This document shows, in pieces, positions 51,698-61,400 of a stretch of DNA of 64,000 nucleotides. The DNA comes from Martinezella lusitana (GTDB lineage Bacteria > Pseudomonadota > Alphaproteobacteria > Rhizobiales > Rhizobiaceae), in assembly GCF_900094565.1 (NCBI RefSeq), contig NZ_FMAF01000005.1, positions 62,001-126,000 on the forward strand. Direction: 5' to 3'. The notes below the pieces were generated by a model. The model worked only from the letters and a program-made list of their open reading frames with translations, searched no databases and had not been told where the DNA came from. Made by a program: the position numbers and the translations under genes. Within the stretch, counting starts at the first letter, position 1; every line of letters starts with the position of its first letter.

Positions 51698-52849
51698 ATG
51701 TACAGAGGCAGGCTGGAGCGGGATCTGAAGATCTGGGTCGACAAAGGTCTTGTCGATACGGCGGCGGCAGAGGCTGTGCTGCGCGAATATGACGGCCGTC
51801 AGACGAGTTTCAGCGCGGGGCGGGTGCTGACCATCATAGCAGCCGTGCTTCTTGGCTTGGCCATACTGCTTTTCGTTTCTGCGAATTGGGAAGCGATTCC
51901 GAGGATCGTACGTCTCGCGGCGCTCGTGGCAATGATATGGGGCTTCTATCTCGGCGCCGCCTATCTGTTGGCCCTGAAGCGTTCGATACTGGCCTCGGGG
52001 TTGCTGATCCTCGGTACGCTGAGTTTCGGCGGCGCCATGGCGCTCGTCGGCCAGATGTACAATATGTCCGGCGATGAACTGACGATGATGATCGTCTGGT
52101 TCGCCGCGGCCTGCATCGTGGCGGCGTTGTTTCGATCCAGCGCGCAGGTCGCGCTTGCCGGCTTCCTCGCCTGGGCTTTTTGCGGCGTCTATCTATGGGA
52201 CAATTTCGATCAATGGCACGGCGTCATGCCATGGGTGCCGCCTCTGATGGCCGCTGTTCTGATTGCGCTCGTCAGGTATGTTGATGCGCCGAGCGCGCGG
52301 CACTTCGCCTATCTCGTGCTTGTTGGGTGGTTGACCTGGCTTTTTGGCCTGCATGAGAGCCTGAATGCGGCAATCCTTTTCGCTGCCCTCGGAATGGCGG
52401 CCTTTCTTGTCGTCAGTATCCCGGCCTCGCCGCTCATGCCTCTCGTGCGAACGGCAGGGGCAGCGCCGGCCTTCTATGCCTTTCTTGTCGCCGCGATCGG
52501 CTTCTTTTTGATCCATGCAGAAATCAGCAACGGATCCTTCGACGATAATGTCTGGGTGGAAGACAAGCTTCCGCTCATCATTGTGGCTGCCGCGACGCTG
52601 GCGAGCTCGGTGATCGCGATCGCCCTTGGCGGCCGGGATAGCGGCCGGGATAATGGCGCGGTGCGCTATCTCGCCTATTTCGTCTTCGCCTGCGAGATTC
52701 TCTATCTCGCCAGCGAGACGATCGGCTCGATCATCGGTACGGCGGGCTTCTTTCTAGTTGCCGGCTTGCTGGCGGCATTTGCCGCCTGGCTGGTCATCCG
52801 GCTGGAGCGACGATTTTCCGATCATGGCGGGCAGGGGACGCGGGCATGA
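51698..52849 (+). CDS. DUF2157 multi-span membrane protein
   Basis: 383 residues. The cytoplasmic N-terminus MYRGRLERDLKIWVDKGLVD with AAAEAVLREYDGR is the DUF2157 signature, followed by about ten membrane spans (first VLTIIAAVLLGLAILLFVSA, then NWEAIPR, a conserved family motif). It ends with a basic tail LERRFSDHGGQGTRA. It overlaps the next gene by 4 bp (ATGA). DUF2157 and GDYXXLXY proteins are frequently paired or fused, which points to a joint membrane function that is still unknown. Confidence 0.85.
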   Translation: MYRGRLERDLKIWVDKGLVDTAAAEAVLREYDGRQTSFSAGRVLTIIAAVLLGLAILLFVSANWEAIPRIVRLAALVAMIWGFYLGAAYLLALKRSILASGLLILGTLSFGGAMALVGQMYNMSGDELTMMIVWFAAACIVAALFRSSAQVALAGFLAWAFCGVYLWDNFDQWHGVMPWVPPLMAAVLIALVRYVDAPSARHFAYLVLVGWLTWLFGLHESLNAAILFAALGMAAFLVVSIPASPLMPLVRTAGAAPAFYAFLVAAIGFFLIHAEISNGSFDDNVWVEDKLPLIIVAAATLASSVIAIALGGRDSGRDNGAVRYLAYFVFACEILYLASETIGSIIGTAGFFLVAGLLAAFAAWLVIRLERRFSDHGGQGTRA

Positions 52850-53463
52850 CTTATCTGGCTGACAAGAGCGCTGCTATAAGTAACCCTCGTCGCTTGTGGA
52901 TCGCCGCTATCATCGTTGCAGCCCTGCAGACGGCCGTTCTGGGTTATATGGTCGGCGAGCGGGCCTGGGGACTGCGAAGCGGCGTCGAGGTTATCCTGAA
53001 GACGGCGCCGGTCGATCCGCGCGATCTTCTGCGTGGCGACTACGTCACGTTGAACTACGATATTTCGCGGGTTCCCGTCTCGACGCTGGTCGGTGGGCCG
53101 CCGAAGGAAAGCCTGAACAATCAGGTCCTGTCCGTCCGCCTGAAGAAGCAGGATGACGGCTATTGGGGCATTGTCGAATCGTCTTTCGCAACGCTGGACG
53201 CCAAGACTGATACGGTCGTGCTGAAAAGCCTGCCCTTCGATTATGTGTCCTATGGCGATTTGGCCGACACGTCTCAGGCGACGATCGCAGTTACATACGG
53301 CATCGAGCGCTATTACGTGCCGGAAGGCCAGGGGCACGACATCGAGAATGCGCGCAACGACAGTCGCGTCGCGATCGCGGCCCGCGTCTCGTCCGATGGC
53401 GCCGCCCATATCAGAAGCCTGCTTCTCGACGGCAAATCCGTTTACGAAGAGCCGCTTTATTGA
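52846..53463 (+). CDS. GDYXXLXY-domain protein
   Basis: 205 residues with one N-terminal membrane span (LWIAAIIVAALQTAVLGYMV) and a periplasmic domain carrying the name motif GDYVTLNY near residue 64 within VDPRDLLRGDYVTLNYDISR. The remainder has repeated beta-type segments (VVLKSLPFDYVSYGDLADTS, IERYYVPEGQGHDIEN). Its start overlaps the stop of the DUF2157 gene, so both are translated together. Function unknown. Confidence 0.87.
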   Translation: MTYLADKSAAISNPRRLWIAAIIVAALQTAVLGYMVGERAWGLRSGVEVILKTAPVDPRDLLRGDYVTLNYDISRVPVSTLVGGPPKESLNNQVLSVRLKKQDDGYWGIVESSFATLDAKTDTVVLKSLPFDYVSYGDLADTSQATIAVTYGIERYYVPEGQGHDIENARNDSRVAIAARVSSDGAAHIRSLLLDGKSVYEEPLY

Positions 53464-53607
53464 TGAAGTTTATCTGTGGAAGCCGGATAAGCTTGCGCAT
53501 GGTCGTGGAACCGTCATTTTTCCTTTGCGTGGTTTGAAACGGGTGATATAGAGACGCCGCGCTCCGGAAGGCCCCATGGGCAGGCATCGCCGTGCGGTTT
53601 TGGGAAC

Positions 53608-53692
<85 letters not shown>

Positions 53693-53972
53693 GGACTGTC
53701 TTGTGGACAGGGGGAGGCTGAACAGGTCTGTCTTCCGATATGCCGCAGGACGCGCCATTTTGCCCAGAGCATCCCGCTTTCGGATAGGGAGTGGATAAGG
53801 TGCTTTGGCTCGTAACGGGATAGGGCTGCCTTTTGCGCGTTCATTCGAAGGCGCGGCGCTCTTGGCAAAGTGATAGGGAATTGCATCCAAGCCACGCTCG
53901 GGATTTTCCGGCGTCGTGCTCACTGAAACGAACGGCTGTCTGGGCACGGCCGCCATGAATGAAGGTAGGACA

Positions 53973-55463
53973 ATGCAGGTTATCGAAACGCTCGCTGAAG
54001 GGCTGAAGCGCGAAATCAAGGTGGTCATCCCCGCCAAGGACATGGAAGTTCGCATGAACGAACGCCTGGCCGAGGTCAAGGACAAGGTCCGCATCAACGG
54101 CTTCCGTCCGGGCAAGGTGCCGGTCGCGCATCTGAAGAAGGTCTACGGCAAGTCGATCATGGCCGATCTCGTCAACGAGATCGTTCGCGACCAGCCGCCG
54201 GCGATCCTGACCGAGCGCGGCGAAAAGTCGGCAACCCAGCCGGAAGTCGCCATGACCGAGGACAAGGACGAAGCCGAGAAGATCCTCGCTGCCGAGGCCG
54301 ATTTCGAATTCACGCTGTCCTACGAAGTCATCCCGGCAATCGAACTGAAGTCCGTCAAGGGCATCAAGATCACGCGCGAAGTTGCTGAGATCGGCGAAGA
54401 CGAAGTCACCGAGCAGATCCTCAAGATCGCCGAAAGCGCTCGCAGCTACGAAGCCAAGAAGGGCAAGGCCGCCGATGGCGACCGCGTCACTATCGATTAC
54501 CTCGGCAAGGTCGACGGCGTAGCCTTCGATGGCGGCAAGGACGAAGACGCACAGCTCGTCCTCGGTTCCAACCGCTTCATCCCGGGCTTCGAAGAGCAGC
54601 TCGTCGGCGTCAAGGCTGGCGACGAGAAGACCATCACCGTGACCTTCCCGGCTGACTACCCGGCCAAGAACCTCGCGGGCAAGGAAGCAACCTTCGACAT
54701 CAACGTCAAGGAAGTGGCCGCTGCCGGCGAAATCGAAATCAACGACGAACTCGCCTCCAAGCTCGGCCTCGAATCGGCCGATCGTCTGAAGGAAATCGTC
54801 CGCGGCCAGATCGAAAGCCAGTACGGCTCGGTTACCCGTCAGAAGGTCAAGCGTCAGATCCTCGACCAGCTCGACGAAATGTATCAGTTCGACACCCCGC
54901 AGAAGCTGGTCGAAGCCGAATTCGCCAGCATCTGGCGCCAGATCCAGACCGACCTCGCTGAATCGGGCAAGACCTTCGAAGACGAAGACACGACCGAGGA
55001 GAAGGCTCGCGAAGAATATCGCAAGCTCGCCGAGCGTCGCGTCCGTCTCGGCCTCGTTCTCTCCGAAATCGGCGAGAAGGCCGGCGTCGAAGTCAGCGAA
55101 GACGAGCTGCAGCGTGCACTTTACTCGCAGCTCCAGCAGTTCCCGGGCCAGGAAAAGGAAATCCTGGAATTCTTCCGCAACACGCCCGGCGCCTCCGCCA
55201 ACCTGCGCGCGCCGATCTTCGAAGAGAAGGTCATCGATCACCTGCTGACCGAAGTCGACGTAACGGACAAGACCGTCTCCAAGGAAGCGCTGCTGGCCGA
55301 CGACGAAGCCGAAGACAAGCCTGCTGCCAAGAAGGCCGCTCCGAAGAAGAAGGCTGCCGCAAAAGCTGAAGCGACCGAAGCTGCCGCCGAGGGCGAAGAA
55401 GCTGCTGCTCCGAAGAAGAAGGCAGCTCCGAAGAAGAAGGCTGCTGAAGACAGCGCCGAATAA
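53973..55463 (+). CDS. tig: Trigger factor
   Basis: Ribosome-associated chaperone and peptidyl-prolyl isomerase, 496 residues. ATG 53973 ([20 protein letters not shown]) is the usual start; the frame extends 57 bases upstream without support. Seen: the ribosome-binding loop GFRPGKVP, the FKBP-type PPIase domain ([20 protein letters not shown]), and the long helical C-terminal chaperone arms. The last 45 residues are a Lys/Ala/Glu-rich tail ([20 protein letters not shown]) present in several alphaproteobacteria. A strong terminator follows. Confidence 0.97.
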   Translation: MQVIETLAEGLKREIKVVIPAKDMEVRMNERLAEVKDKVRINGFRPGKVPVAHLKKVYGKSIMADLVNEIVRDQPPAILTERGEKSATQPEVAMTEDKDEAEKILAAEADFEFTLSYEVIPAIELKSVKGIKITREVAEIGEDEVTEQILKIAESARSYEAKKGKAADGDRVTIDYLGKVDGVAFDGGKDEDAQLVLGSNRFIPGFEEQLVGVKAGDEKTITVTFPADYPAKNLAGKEATFDINVKEVAAAGEIEINDELASKLGLESADRLKEIVRGQIESQYGSVTRQKVKRQILDQLDEMYQFDTPQKLVEAEFASIWRQIQTDLAESGKTFEDEDTTEEKAREEYRKLAERRVRLGLVLSEIGEKAGVEVSEDELQRALYSQLQQFPGQEKEILEFFRNTPGASANLRAPIFEEKVIDHLLTEVDVTDKTVSKEALLADDEAEDKPAAKKAAPKKKAAAKAEATEAAAEGEEAAAPKKKAAPKKKAAEDSAE

Positions 55464-55490
55464 TCGGATTTTCTTCTGGACTGAAATTGA

Positions 55491-55518
55491 GCCCTGCCGT
55501 TCGCGGCGGGGCTTTTTT
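55491..55518 (+). terminator. Terminator after tig
   Basis: 9-bp stem GCCCTGCCG / CGGCGGGGC (one G-T pair), loop TTCG, then six T. Confidence 0.92.
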
Positions 55519-55530
55519 GTTACTAAGGGG

Positions 55531-55712
55531 CGTGGGGGCCATCCTCGCCCTTCGAGGCTCCAGCCTTCGGCTTCCACACCTCAGGGTGGGGATGGAGAGC
55601 GCGTCGCGACATAAAGTCAGCTCAACGTGGCAGTCTTGGGCTGAAGGTTAGCCCTCATGGTGAGGTGCGCAGGCTGTAAGGCCGAAGCCCCGAACCACGA
55701 GGGCGGGCGGTG
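55531..55712. repeat. RIME-like intergenic mosaic element
   Basis: Two large imperfect palindromes: 55539-55595 (CCATCC ... GGATGG, with TTCGAGGCTCCAGCC inside) and 55651-55704 (GCCCTC ... GAGGGC, with GAGGTGCGCAGGCTGTAAGG inside). Sequence and layout recall the Rhizobium intergenic mosaic element RIME1. The copy is degenerate. Confidence 0.7.
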
Positions 55713-55727
55713 AACTATCACAACCCA

Positions 55728-55770
55728 CTCAAATCTCCGATTTGATATCGCCCATGCGATTCTAGGCATC
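55728..55770 (-). pseudogene. Remnant of an sthA 3' end
   Basis: 43 bp matching the last codons and stop of sthA (56583-56625) with 36 identical bases. On the minus strand it reads D-A-stop-N-R-M-G-D-I-K-S-E-I-stop against D-A-W-N-R-M-G-D-I-K-S-E-L-stop. Five of the seven differences are synonymous; one creates a TAG at the Trp codon. Similarity ends abruptly on both sides, so only the gene tail remains. Confidence 0.8.
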
Positions 55771-55874
55771 ACCCCGCGGCACCGGGTCTCTATCGATTGC
55801 GCTGGATATTTCTTAGCGGCGTCACGCACATTGTCTAGAAAAGCGGCGCGATGAGATGACGAAGGATACCTGAC

Positions 55875-56546
55875 TTGATTGAAGTGGTGATGTTTGACCT
55901 CGATGAAACCCTCATCGACCGGCGTACGGCGCTAAAGGCGTTCCTGCCGGATCAATTCAAGCGGTTCGGGGATCAACTGCAGGGCGTAACGTTTCAGACT
56001 TTCGAGGCAACGTTCTTTGCGTTGGAGAAAGAAGGTCTCGTCGACAAACAAAAACTCTACCCGAGATTGGCGACGATGCTCGGTGTGGGCAGTCGTTGTC
56101 GAGATCGTTTGCTTTCCGATTTTCAAACGCGATATCCGCATTTTGCAAGGCTATCAATTGGTGCCATCGAAATGCTCAGTGCGCTACGGGCGCGTGGTTT
56201 AAAGACAGCCATCATCAGCAACGGCCACACCGGGGTTCAATCGGCAAAAATTGAGATCACCGGACTCAAAGATGCCGTCGATCTTGTTGTCATTTCGGAG
56301 GATGTCGGGCTGCGGAAGCCAGATCCACGAATTTTTCAGCTCGCCGCTGAACGGCTGGGCGCAACTCCGGCGCGCTGCATCTTCGTCGGTGATAACCCGG
56401 AGGCAGATGTCCTGGGTGCGGAAACATCCGGAATGACAGGCATATTTTACAGCGCCGGGTGTTCGTGGCCGGACACATTGCCATCCCCGAAATACAGCGT
56501 CGAAACTCTCGTCGAAGTCCTACCTCTTATCGAAGCTCTTGCGTGA
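55875..56546 (+). CDS. HAD-superfamily hydrolase
   Basis: 223-residue phosphatase-like protein from TTG 55875, with AAGGA nine bases upstream (MIEVVMFDLDETLIDRRTAL). Seen: motif I DLDET with the nucleophile Asp, motif II IISNGHTG, the Lys motif LRKPDPRIF and motif IV GDNPEADVLGA. The cap is a small helical C1 type. Codon use (AAA, TTT, ATT, CGA) looks more AT-rich than in the neighbours. It sits between a sthA remnant (55728) and sthA itself, which suggests the gene arrived by recombination. The substrate is unknown; pyrimidine nucleotidase or phosphoglycolate-type activities are possible. Confidence 0.85.
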   Translation: MIEVVMFDLDETLIDRRTALKAFLPDQFKRFGDQLQGVTFQTFEATFFALEKEGLVDKQKLYPRLATMLGVGSRCRDRLLSDFQTRYPHFARLSIGAIEMLSALRARGLKTAIISNGHTGVQSAKIEITGLKDAVDLVVISEDVGLRKPDPRIFQLAAERLGATPARCIFVGDNPEADVLGAETSGMTGIFYSAGCSWPDTLPSPKYSVETLVEVLPLIEALA

Positions 56547-56583
56547 ACTCTGGCATCTGCACCTGACGCCAGCCTATAGCCGC

Positions 56584-57987
56584 TCAAAGCTCCGACTTGA
56601 TATCACCCATACGGTTCCAGGCGTCGAGGCCGGCGATCTTGTAGGCTTCGGCAAGCGTTGGATAATTGAAGGTATTTTCGACGAAATATTCCACCGTGCC
56701 CTTCAGGTTCAGCACCGCCTGGCCGATATGGACGAGTTCGGTTGCGCCTTCACCGACGATGTGAACGCCGAGCAGCCGGCGCGTCTTCAGCGAGAAGATC
56801 ATTTTCAGCAGGCCGGTGTCGAGGCCCATGATGTGGCCGCGTGAGGTCTCGCGGAAGCGTGCGATGCCGCATTCGTAGGGAATGTGCCGCTCCTTGACCT
56901 CTTCCTCCGTGAGGCCGCAGGTGGAGATTTCCGGCACGGCGTAGATGCCGTAGGGGAAATACTTCGGCGGCTCTTTGGCGATCGCGCCGACGGCGACGCG
57001 GGCGGCGATGCGGCCTTGTTCCATGGAGGTGGAGGCAAGGCTCGGGAAGCCGACGACGTCGCCGGCGGCAAAGATATGCGGAACCTTGGTGGCAAAGGTT
57101 TCCGGATTGACGCTCAGGCGGCCGCGGGCGTCGGCTTCGAGCCCTGCTGCAGGAAGATTGAGCGTGTCTGTCGCCCCCATGCGACCGGCGGCGAACAGCA
57201 CCATGTCAGTCATGAGGCGGCGGCCATTGTCGAGCGTCAGTTCCACCTTGCCATTCTGCCGGATGACCTTTTCCGCCTTCTGGCCGAGGAGCAGCTTCAT
57301 GTTGCGATCCCGAAGCTGGTAGATGAAATCCTCGACGATCTCCTTGTCGATGAAGTCGAGCATGGTGGACTTCGGATCGATCAGCGTCACCTGCGTATCG
57401 AGCGCGCTGAAGATGGTCGCATATTCGATGCCGATAACGCCTGCGCCGATGACGACCATCGACCGCGGCAGCTCCGCGATCTCCAGCAGCTCGTCGCTAT
57501 CGAGAACCGTCTTGTTGTCGAAGGGCATGTAATCGGGACGAAACGGCTTGGTGCCGACCGCCAGCAGGATGCTGGCTGCGGAAACGGTGACGACCTCGCC
57601 GTCATCCTTGACGACCTGCATGGTCTGCGGATCGACGAAACTCGCCTTGCCGCGAATGTGCTGCACGCGATTGCGCGCAAACTGATGTTCCAGCACCTCG
57701 ACCTCATGATCGAGGGTGATCAGCAGGCGGCGGCGCAGGTCCTCCGCGCTGATTTCCTGCTTGACGCGATAGGCGCGCCCATAGAAGCCGCGTTCGCGCC
57801 AGCCAGAGAGATTGAGCGCGGTCTCCCGCAATGTCTTGGAAGGAATGGTGCCGGTGTGAACCGAAACGCCGCCGACGCGTTTGCCCTGTTCGATCACCAG
57901 CACCTTCTTGCCGAGTTTGGCGGCCTGAATGGCGCCTCTGCGGCCGGCAGGGCCGCTACCCACGACTAGGAGATCGAATTGGTCCAT
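56584..57987 (-). CDS. sthA: Soluble pyridine nucleotide transhydrogenase (Si-specific)
   Basis: FAD flavoprotein that exchanges hydride between NADPH and NAD+, 467 residues from ATG 57987 (MDQFDLLVVGSGPAGRRGAI). Seen: the N-terminal FAD-binding GSGPAG motif, the central NAD-binding MVVIGAGVIGIEYATIFSAL, FAAGDVVGFPSLASTSMEQG, and the interface domain ending KIAGLDAWNRMGDIKSEL. The redox-active Cys pair of dihydrolipoamide dehydrogenase relatives is absent (GGVSVHTGTIPSKTL), as expected for a transhydrogenase. A 43-bp copy of its 3' end lies 855 bp away. Confidence 0.93.
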   Translation of the reverse strand: MDQFDLLVVGSGPAGRRGAIQAAKLGKKVLVIEQGKRVGGVSVHTGTIPSKTLRETALNLSGWRERGFYGRAYRVKQEISAEDLRRRLLITLDHEVEVLEHQFARNRVQHIRGKASFVDPQTMQVVKDDGEVVTVSAASILLAVGTKPFRPDYMPFDNKTVLDSDELLEIAELPRSMVVIGAGVIGIEYATIFSALDTQVTLIDPKSTMLDFIDKEIVEDFIYQLRDRNMKLLLGQKAEKVIRQNGKVELTLDNGRRLMTDMVLFAAGRMGATDTLNLPAAGLEADARGRLSVNPETFATKVPHIFAAGDVVGFPSLASTSMEQGRIAARVAVGAIAKEPPKYFPYGIYAVPEISTCGLTEEEVKERHIPYECGIARFRETSRGHIMGLDTGLLKMIFSLKTRRLLGVHIVGEGATELVHIGQAVLNLKGTVEYFVENTFNYPTLAEAYKIAGLDAWNRMGDIKSEL

Positions 57988-58096
57988 TGGGAAGCCTCGG
58001 ATGATTGGATTGGGAATCAATGTCGCAACGCAACATGCTGTCCGTCAACCGGTAGCGGCTCAATGTTACAGATTATCTAACAGGAAACGCCGGTCC

Positions 58097-58675
58097 TCAG
58101 GAGGATGCGAGGCCAAGCCAGGGTTCCAGCTTTTGGAACGTCCGGTCCATGGCATAGGCGCGCGTGAAGGGCAGCGGCAAATGCCCGTATATGATCGACA
58201 TCTGGCCGGCCGCTGTTGCCTCGTTGGTCTTGGCAATGGCCGCGAGGTAAAGTGCCGCCGCAAGCCCGGTGCGGTCTGCGCCGGCCTGACAGTGAATGAG
58301 AAGCGGTTTCGGCGCGTCGCGCATGATCTCGACGAGCTGCGCGGCTTGCGCCTGCGTCAGTTCCCGGTTTGAGGACATGCGGAAATCGATATGATTGATA
58401 TGGAGCTGCGTTGCCTCGGCGACTTCCTGGTCGTACCAATGATGACCGCCGTTGTTGCCGCGCAGGTTGATGATGGTCTTGATGCCGAATTGCTTCTGGA
58501 GCTCCGCGATCGTTGCGGCCGACGGCTGGGAGGAGCGATAGAGTTCGCCTGCGATGACCGGATGGAAATTCGTTGTCCAAAGCATATGGGCATAGAAACC
58601 GCCTGCGACTGCTCCGAAAGCACCCAAAGCGACGAGCGCGCCGCGACCGACACGGAGAAGGCGTTGGGTAAGCAT
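58097..58675 (-). CDS. Membrane-anchored tyrosine/dual-specificity phosphatase-like protein
   Basis: About 192 residues from ATG 58675 (MLTQRLLRVGRGALVALGAF); an in-frame ATG 18 bases upstream is also possible. An N-terminal span or signal anchor (LVALGAFGAVAGGFYAHMLW) is followed by a phosphatase domain with the P-loop HCQAGADRTGLAAA (CX5R) and an upstream Asp in a HINHIDFRMSSNREL region. Protein-tyrosine phosphatases with a periplasmic or membrane location occur in several rhizobia. Phosphoinositide or nucleotide substrates cannot be excluded. Confidence 0.8.
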   Translation of the reverse strand: MLTQRLLRVGRGALVALGAFGAVAGGFYAHMLWTTNFHPVIAGELYRSSQPSAATIAELQKQFGIKTIINLRGNNGGHHWYDQEVAEATQLHINHIDFRMSSNRELTQAQAAQLVEIMRDAPKPLLIHCQAGADRTGLAAALYLAAIAKTNEATAAGQMSIIYGHLPLPFTRAYAMDRTFQKLEPWLGLASS

Positions 58676-58954
58676 TGACGGCATCTCCTGCATATGATCT
58701 CCGGACAGGCCGAACGCTCAAGCGGATCGGCCAAATCAAAACAACAGCTTCCGACGGCAGATTCGCCGATTTGGATGCGGCGATTCTTCTGCCAGATCAT
58801 CCTGATGCAGAACTGAAAGCGGAAATCACGGTTGCAAAGACGCAACGGAGCGATTGTGGAGAGGTCCACAATGAGGAACGGTTAAAATATATATTTGAAA
58901 TTAAAGTGATATGATCTTTATCTAAACTAATACTTCATCGCGTGTGCGACAGTT

Positions 58955-59794
58955 TTAAATCAAGCGCAATGCTCTGAAGCTGACATGACCGTTCTTGCCG
59001 ATGATAACATGATCGTGAACAGTGATGCCAAGAGGCTTGGCCGTGTCGATGATCGTCTTGGTCATGTCGATATCGGCGCGGGAAGGCGTCGGATCTCCTG
59101 ACGGATGGTTGTGGACGAGAATCACCGCCGTGGCGGAAAGTTCCAGCGCACGCTTGACGACTTCGCGCGGATAGACCGGCGTGTGATCGACCGTGCCGAG
59201 GCCCTGCACTTCGTCCGCGATCAAGGCATTGCGCTTGTCGAGAAACAGCAGGCGGAACTGTTCCCGCGCCTCGTGCGCCATGGCGGTATGACAATAATCG
59301 ATCAGCGATTTCCAGGAGGAAAGCACCGGCTTGCCCGTCAGCTCGCTTTTCAGCATGCGCTGCGCAACGCTTGCGACGAGCTTCAGCTCGAGAGCCACAG
59401 CGTCGCCGACGCCCTTGACCTCTTTCAGCAGGCTAACCGGCGCGCCGAAGACGCCGCCGAGTGTCCCGAAACGGGTAAGCAGGGCCTTGGCGATCGGTTT
59501 GGTGTCGCGCCGCGGGATCAGCCGGAAGAGCAGCAGTTCGAGGATTTCATAGTCGGCCAGCGCCGCATCTCCACCGTCGCGATAGCGGTTTCGCAGCCGC
59601 TCGCGGTGGCCATGATAATCGGCTTCGGCGTTAGCTGGGGCTGATTTGGCCGCAGTTGGTGCTGATTTGGCGGCTTGCGTCGGGAAGAACAGCCGCTCGT
59701 CGAAAACAGGCGCTTCTTCCAAAGCATCCGCCGCTCCGCCGCCGTCGAGGGGCATGTCGCCATGTCCGGTGAAGGAAGCGGGACGTTTCGCCAT
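58955..59794 (-). CDS. radC: RadC-family JAB/MPN protein
   Basis: 279 residues. The C-terminal JAMM domain has the metal motif [16 protein letters not shown] together with Glu upstream, and [18 protein letters not shown] near the end; the N-terminal half has a helix-hairpin-helix-like [20 protein letters not shown] (UPF0758). The historic link to DNA repair is doubtful; the biochemical role is unknown. It lies 3 bp after map on the same strand and may be co-transcribed with sfsA-map. Confidence 0.9.
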   Translation of the reverse strand: MAKRPASFTGHGDMPLDGGGAADALEEAPVFDERLFFPTQAAKSAPTAAKSAPANAEADYHGHRERLRNRYRDGGDAALADYEILELLLFRLIPRRDTKPIAKALLTRFGTLGGVFGAPVSLLKEVKGVGDAVALELKLVASVAQRMLKSELTGKPVLSSWKSLIDYCHTAMAHEAREQFRLLFLDKRNALIADEVQGLGTVDHTPVYPREVVKRALELSATAVILVHNHPSGDPTPSRADIDMTKTIIDTAKPLGITVHDHVIIGKNGHVSFRALRLI

Positions 59795-59797
59795 GAA

Positions 59798-60634
59798 TTA
59801 CCCCTGCAGCGGCGGCAGGCCCGGGCGGTCGAGACCACCGGGAGACAGGGTGAATATCTCGCAGCCTGTCGCGGTAACCCCGACGGTATGCTCGTATTGC
59901 GCCGACAGCGAGCGGTCGCGGGTGACAGCCGTCCAGCCGTCGCCAAGCACTTTCACGTGCGGCTTGCCGAGATTGATCATCGGCTCGATGGTGAAGATCA
60001 TGCCCTCGCGCAATTCCGGTCCATCGCTGGCGCGGCCATAATGCAGAATATTGGGCGAGTCATGGAAGAGGCTGCCGACGCCGTGGCCGCAGAAGTCGCG
60101 CACGACGGAGCAGCGTTCTGCCTCGGCATAGGTCTGGATCGCTTCGCCGATGGCACCTGTCCGGGAGCCGGGGTGCACGGCGGCGATGCCTCGCATCAGG
60201 GATTCGTAGGTGACTTCCAGAAGCCGCTCCGCCGAGCGCTTGATTTCACCGACCGGATACATGCGGCTGGAATCGCCATGCCAGCCGCCCAGCACGTAGG
60301 TCACGTCGATATTGACGATATCGCCTTCGCGCAGCGGCTTGTCATTGGGAATGCCGTGGCAGACGACATGGTTGATCGACGTGCAGGAGGATTTCATGTA
60401 GCCGCGATAGTTCAGCGTCGCCGGAAAGGCGCCGTGATCCATGCCGAATTCGAACACGAAACGGTCGATGACATCGGTCGGCACGCCGGGCTCGACGATC
60501 GCCGCCAGCTCATCGAGGCAACGTGCGGTCAACTGGCATGCCTTGCGCATTCCAGCAAAGGCATCCTGCCCATAGAGGCGAATCGCGCCTGTATTTTTCG
60601 CCGGCGCCGTTGCCGCTTCGATGTAATTCACCAT
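59798..60634 (-). CDS. map: Methionine aminopeptidase, type I
   Basis: Removes the N-terminal Met from nascent proteins, 278 residues. Metal ligands are visible in the usual blocks: HGAFPATLNYRGYMKSSCTS followed by INHVVCHGIP, GDIVNIDVTYVLGGWHGDSS, CGHGVGSLFHDSPNILH, EGMIFTIEPMINLGKP and STAQYEHTVGVT-type end (here SAQYEHTVGVTATG). It lies 2 bp after sfsA, so the two are translated together. Type I rather than type II by length. Confidence 0.96.
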   Translation of the reverse strand: MVNYIEAATAPAKNTGAIRLYGQDAFAGMRKACQLTARCLDELAAIVEPGVPTDVIDRFVFEFGMDHGAFPATLNYRGYMKSSCTSINHVVCHGIPNDKPLREGDIVNIDVTYVLGGWHGDSSRMYPVGEIKRSAERLLEVTYESLMRGIAAVHPGSRTGAIGEAIQTYAEAERCSVVRDFCGHGVGSLFHDSPNILHYGRASDGPELREGMIFTIEPMINLGKPHVKVLGDGWTAVTRDRSLSAQYEHTVGVTATGCEIFTLSPGGLDRPGLPPLQG

Positions 60635-60636
60635 GG

Positions 60637-61386
60637 TTAGCCTTCAGCAGAAATCTTTATACTGGTATCTAATGCAGCTATGCCGGGTTCGTCTATCGGG
60701 ATCAACCCGGCAGGCGTTATTTCCGTCGCCGAAACCCTGCATTTCAGAGCGTATACTTCGACGCCGCGTCCCAACGCCTGCTCGAAAGCCTTGAGATAGA
60801 CGGGGTCGAGATCGCCGCAAATCCGGAATCGATGGCAATCAAGCCGCTGGATCACGAACAGCATGACCGCGCGGTAGCCAGCTTGCGCCATGTCACCCAA
60901 CTCTTCCAGATGCTTGGCGCCGCGCGCCGTTGCCGTATCGGGAAACTCCGCAAGGCCTGGCTGCCGCATGAAATGGACGTTCTTCACCTCGACATAGGTG
61001 GTTGTCCTCAAGGGATCGGTCAAGAGCAGATCGATGCGGGAATTGCGGCCGTAATTCTGCTCGCGCCTGACCGTCGTGTAATCGCCGAGATCGGCGATCT
61101 GACCGAGGGCGATCGCCTCCGCCGCGATGCGGTTGGGCATAGTGGTATTGACGCCGACCGTCGTGCCATCGGCTTCGATCAGCTCGAATACATGGCGATA
61201 TTTGCGCTTTGCGCCTTCATGCTCCGAGAGCCAGATGCGCGAATCGGGTGTCGTCAGCCCCAGCATCGAGCCGGTATTCGGGCAGGAGCCGGTGATGAAC
61301 GTGCCGTCTTCCAGCTCGGCATCGAAAAGGAAGCGTTTGTAGCGTGCGATCAGCCGGGCAGGGACGAGAGGCGGATTGAAGAGCAT
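60637..61386 (-). CDS. sfsA: Sugar fermentation stimulation protein SfsA
   Basis: 249 residues. Family blocks: [29 protein letters not shown] near residue 37, [10 protein letters not shown] with the nuclease-like Asp, [20 protein letters not shown] (putative PD-(D/E)xK metal site) and a C-terminal [17 protein letters not shown]. Named in E. coli for maltose effects and thought to bind DNA; the fold suggests a nuclease. First gene of sfsA-map-radC. Confidence 0.93.
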   Translation of the reverse strand: MLFNPPLVPARLIARYKRFLFDAELEDGTFITGSCPNTGSMLGLTTPDSRIWLSEHEGAKRKYRHVFELIEADGTTVGVNTTMPNRIAAEAIALGQIADLGDYTTVRREQNYGRNSRIDLLLTDPLRTTTYVEVKNVHFMRQPGLAEFPDTATARGAKHLEELGDMAQAGYRAVMLFVIQRLDCHRFRICGDLDPVYLKAFEQALGRGVEVYALKCRVSATEITPAGLIPIDEPGIAALDTSIKISAEG

Positions 61387-61400
61387 GAGTGATTGATCGC

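Noticed and set aside
55617..55829. 70-codon minus-strand frame over the RIME-like repeat
   Set aside because: Runs across the repeat palindrome and the sthA remnant in another frame; not a gene.
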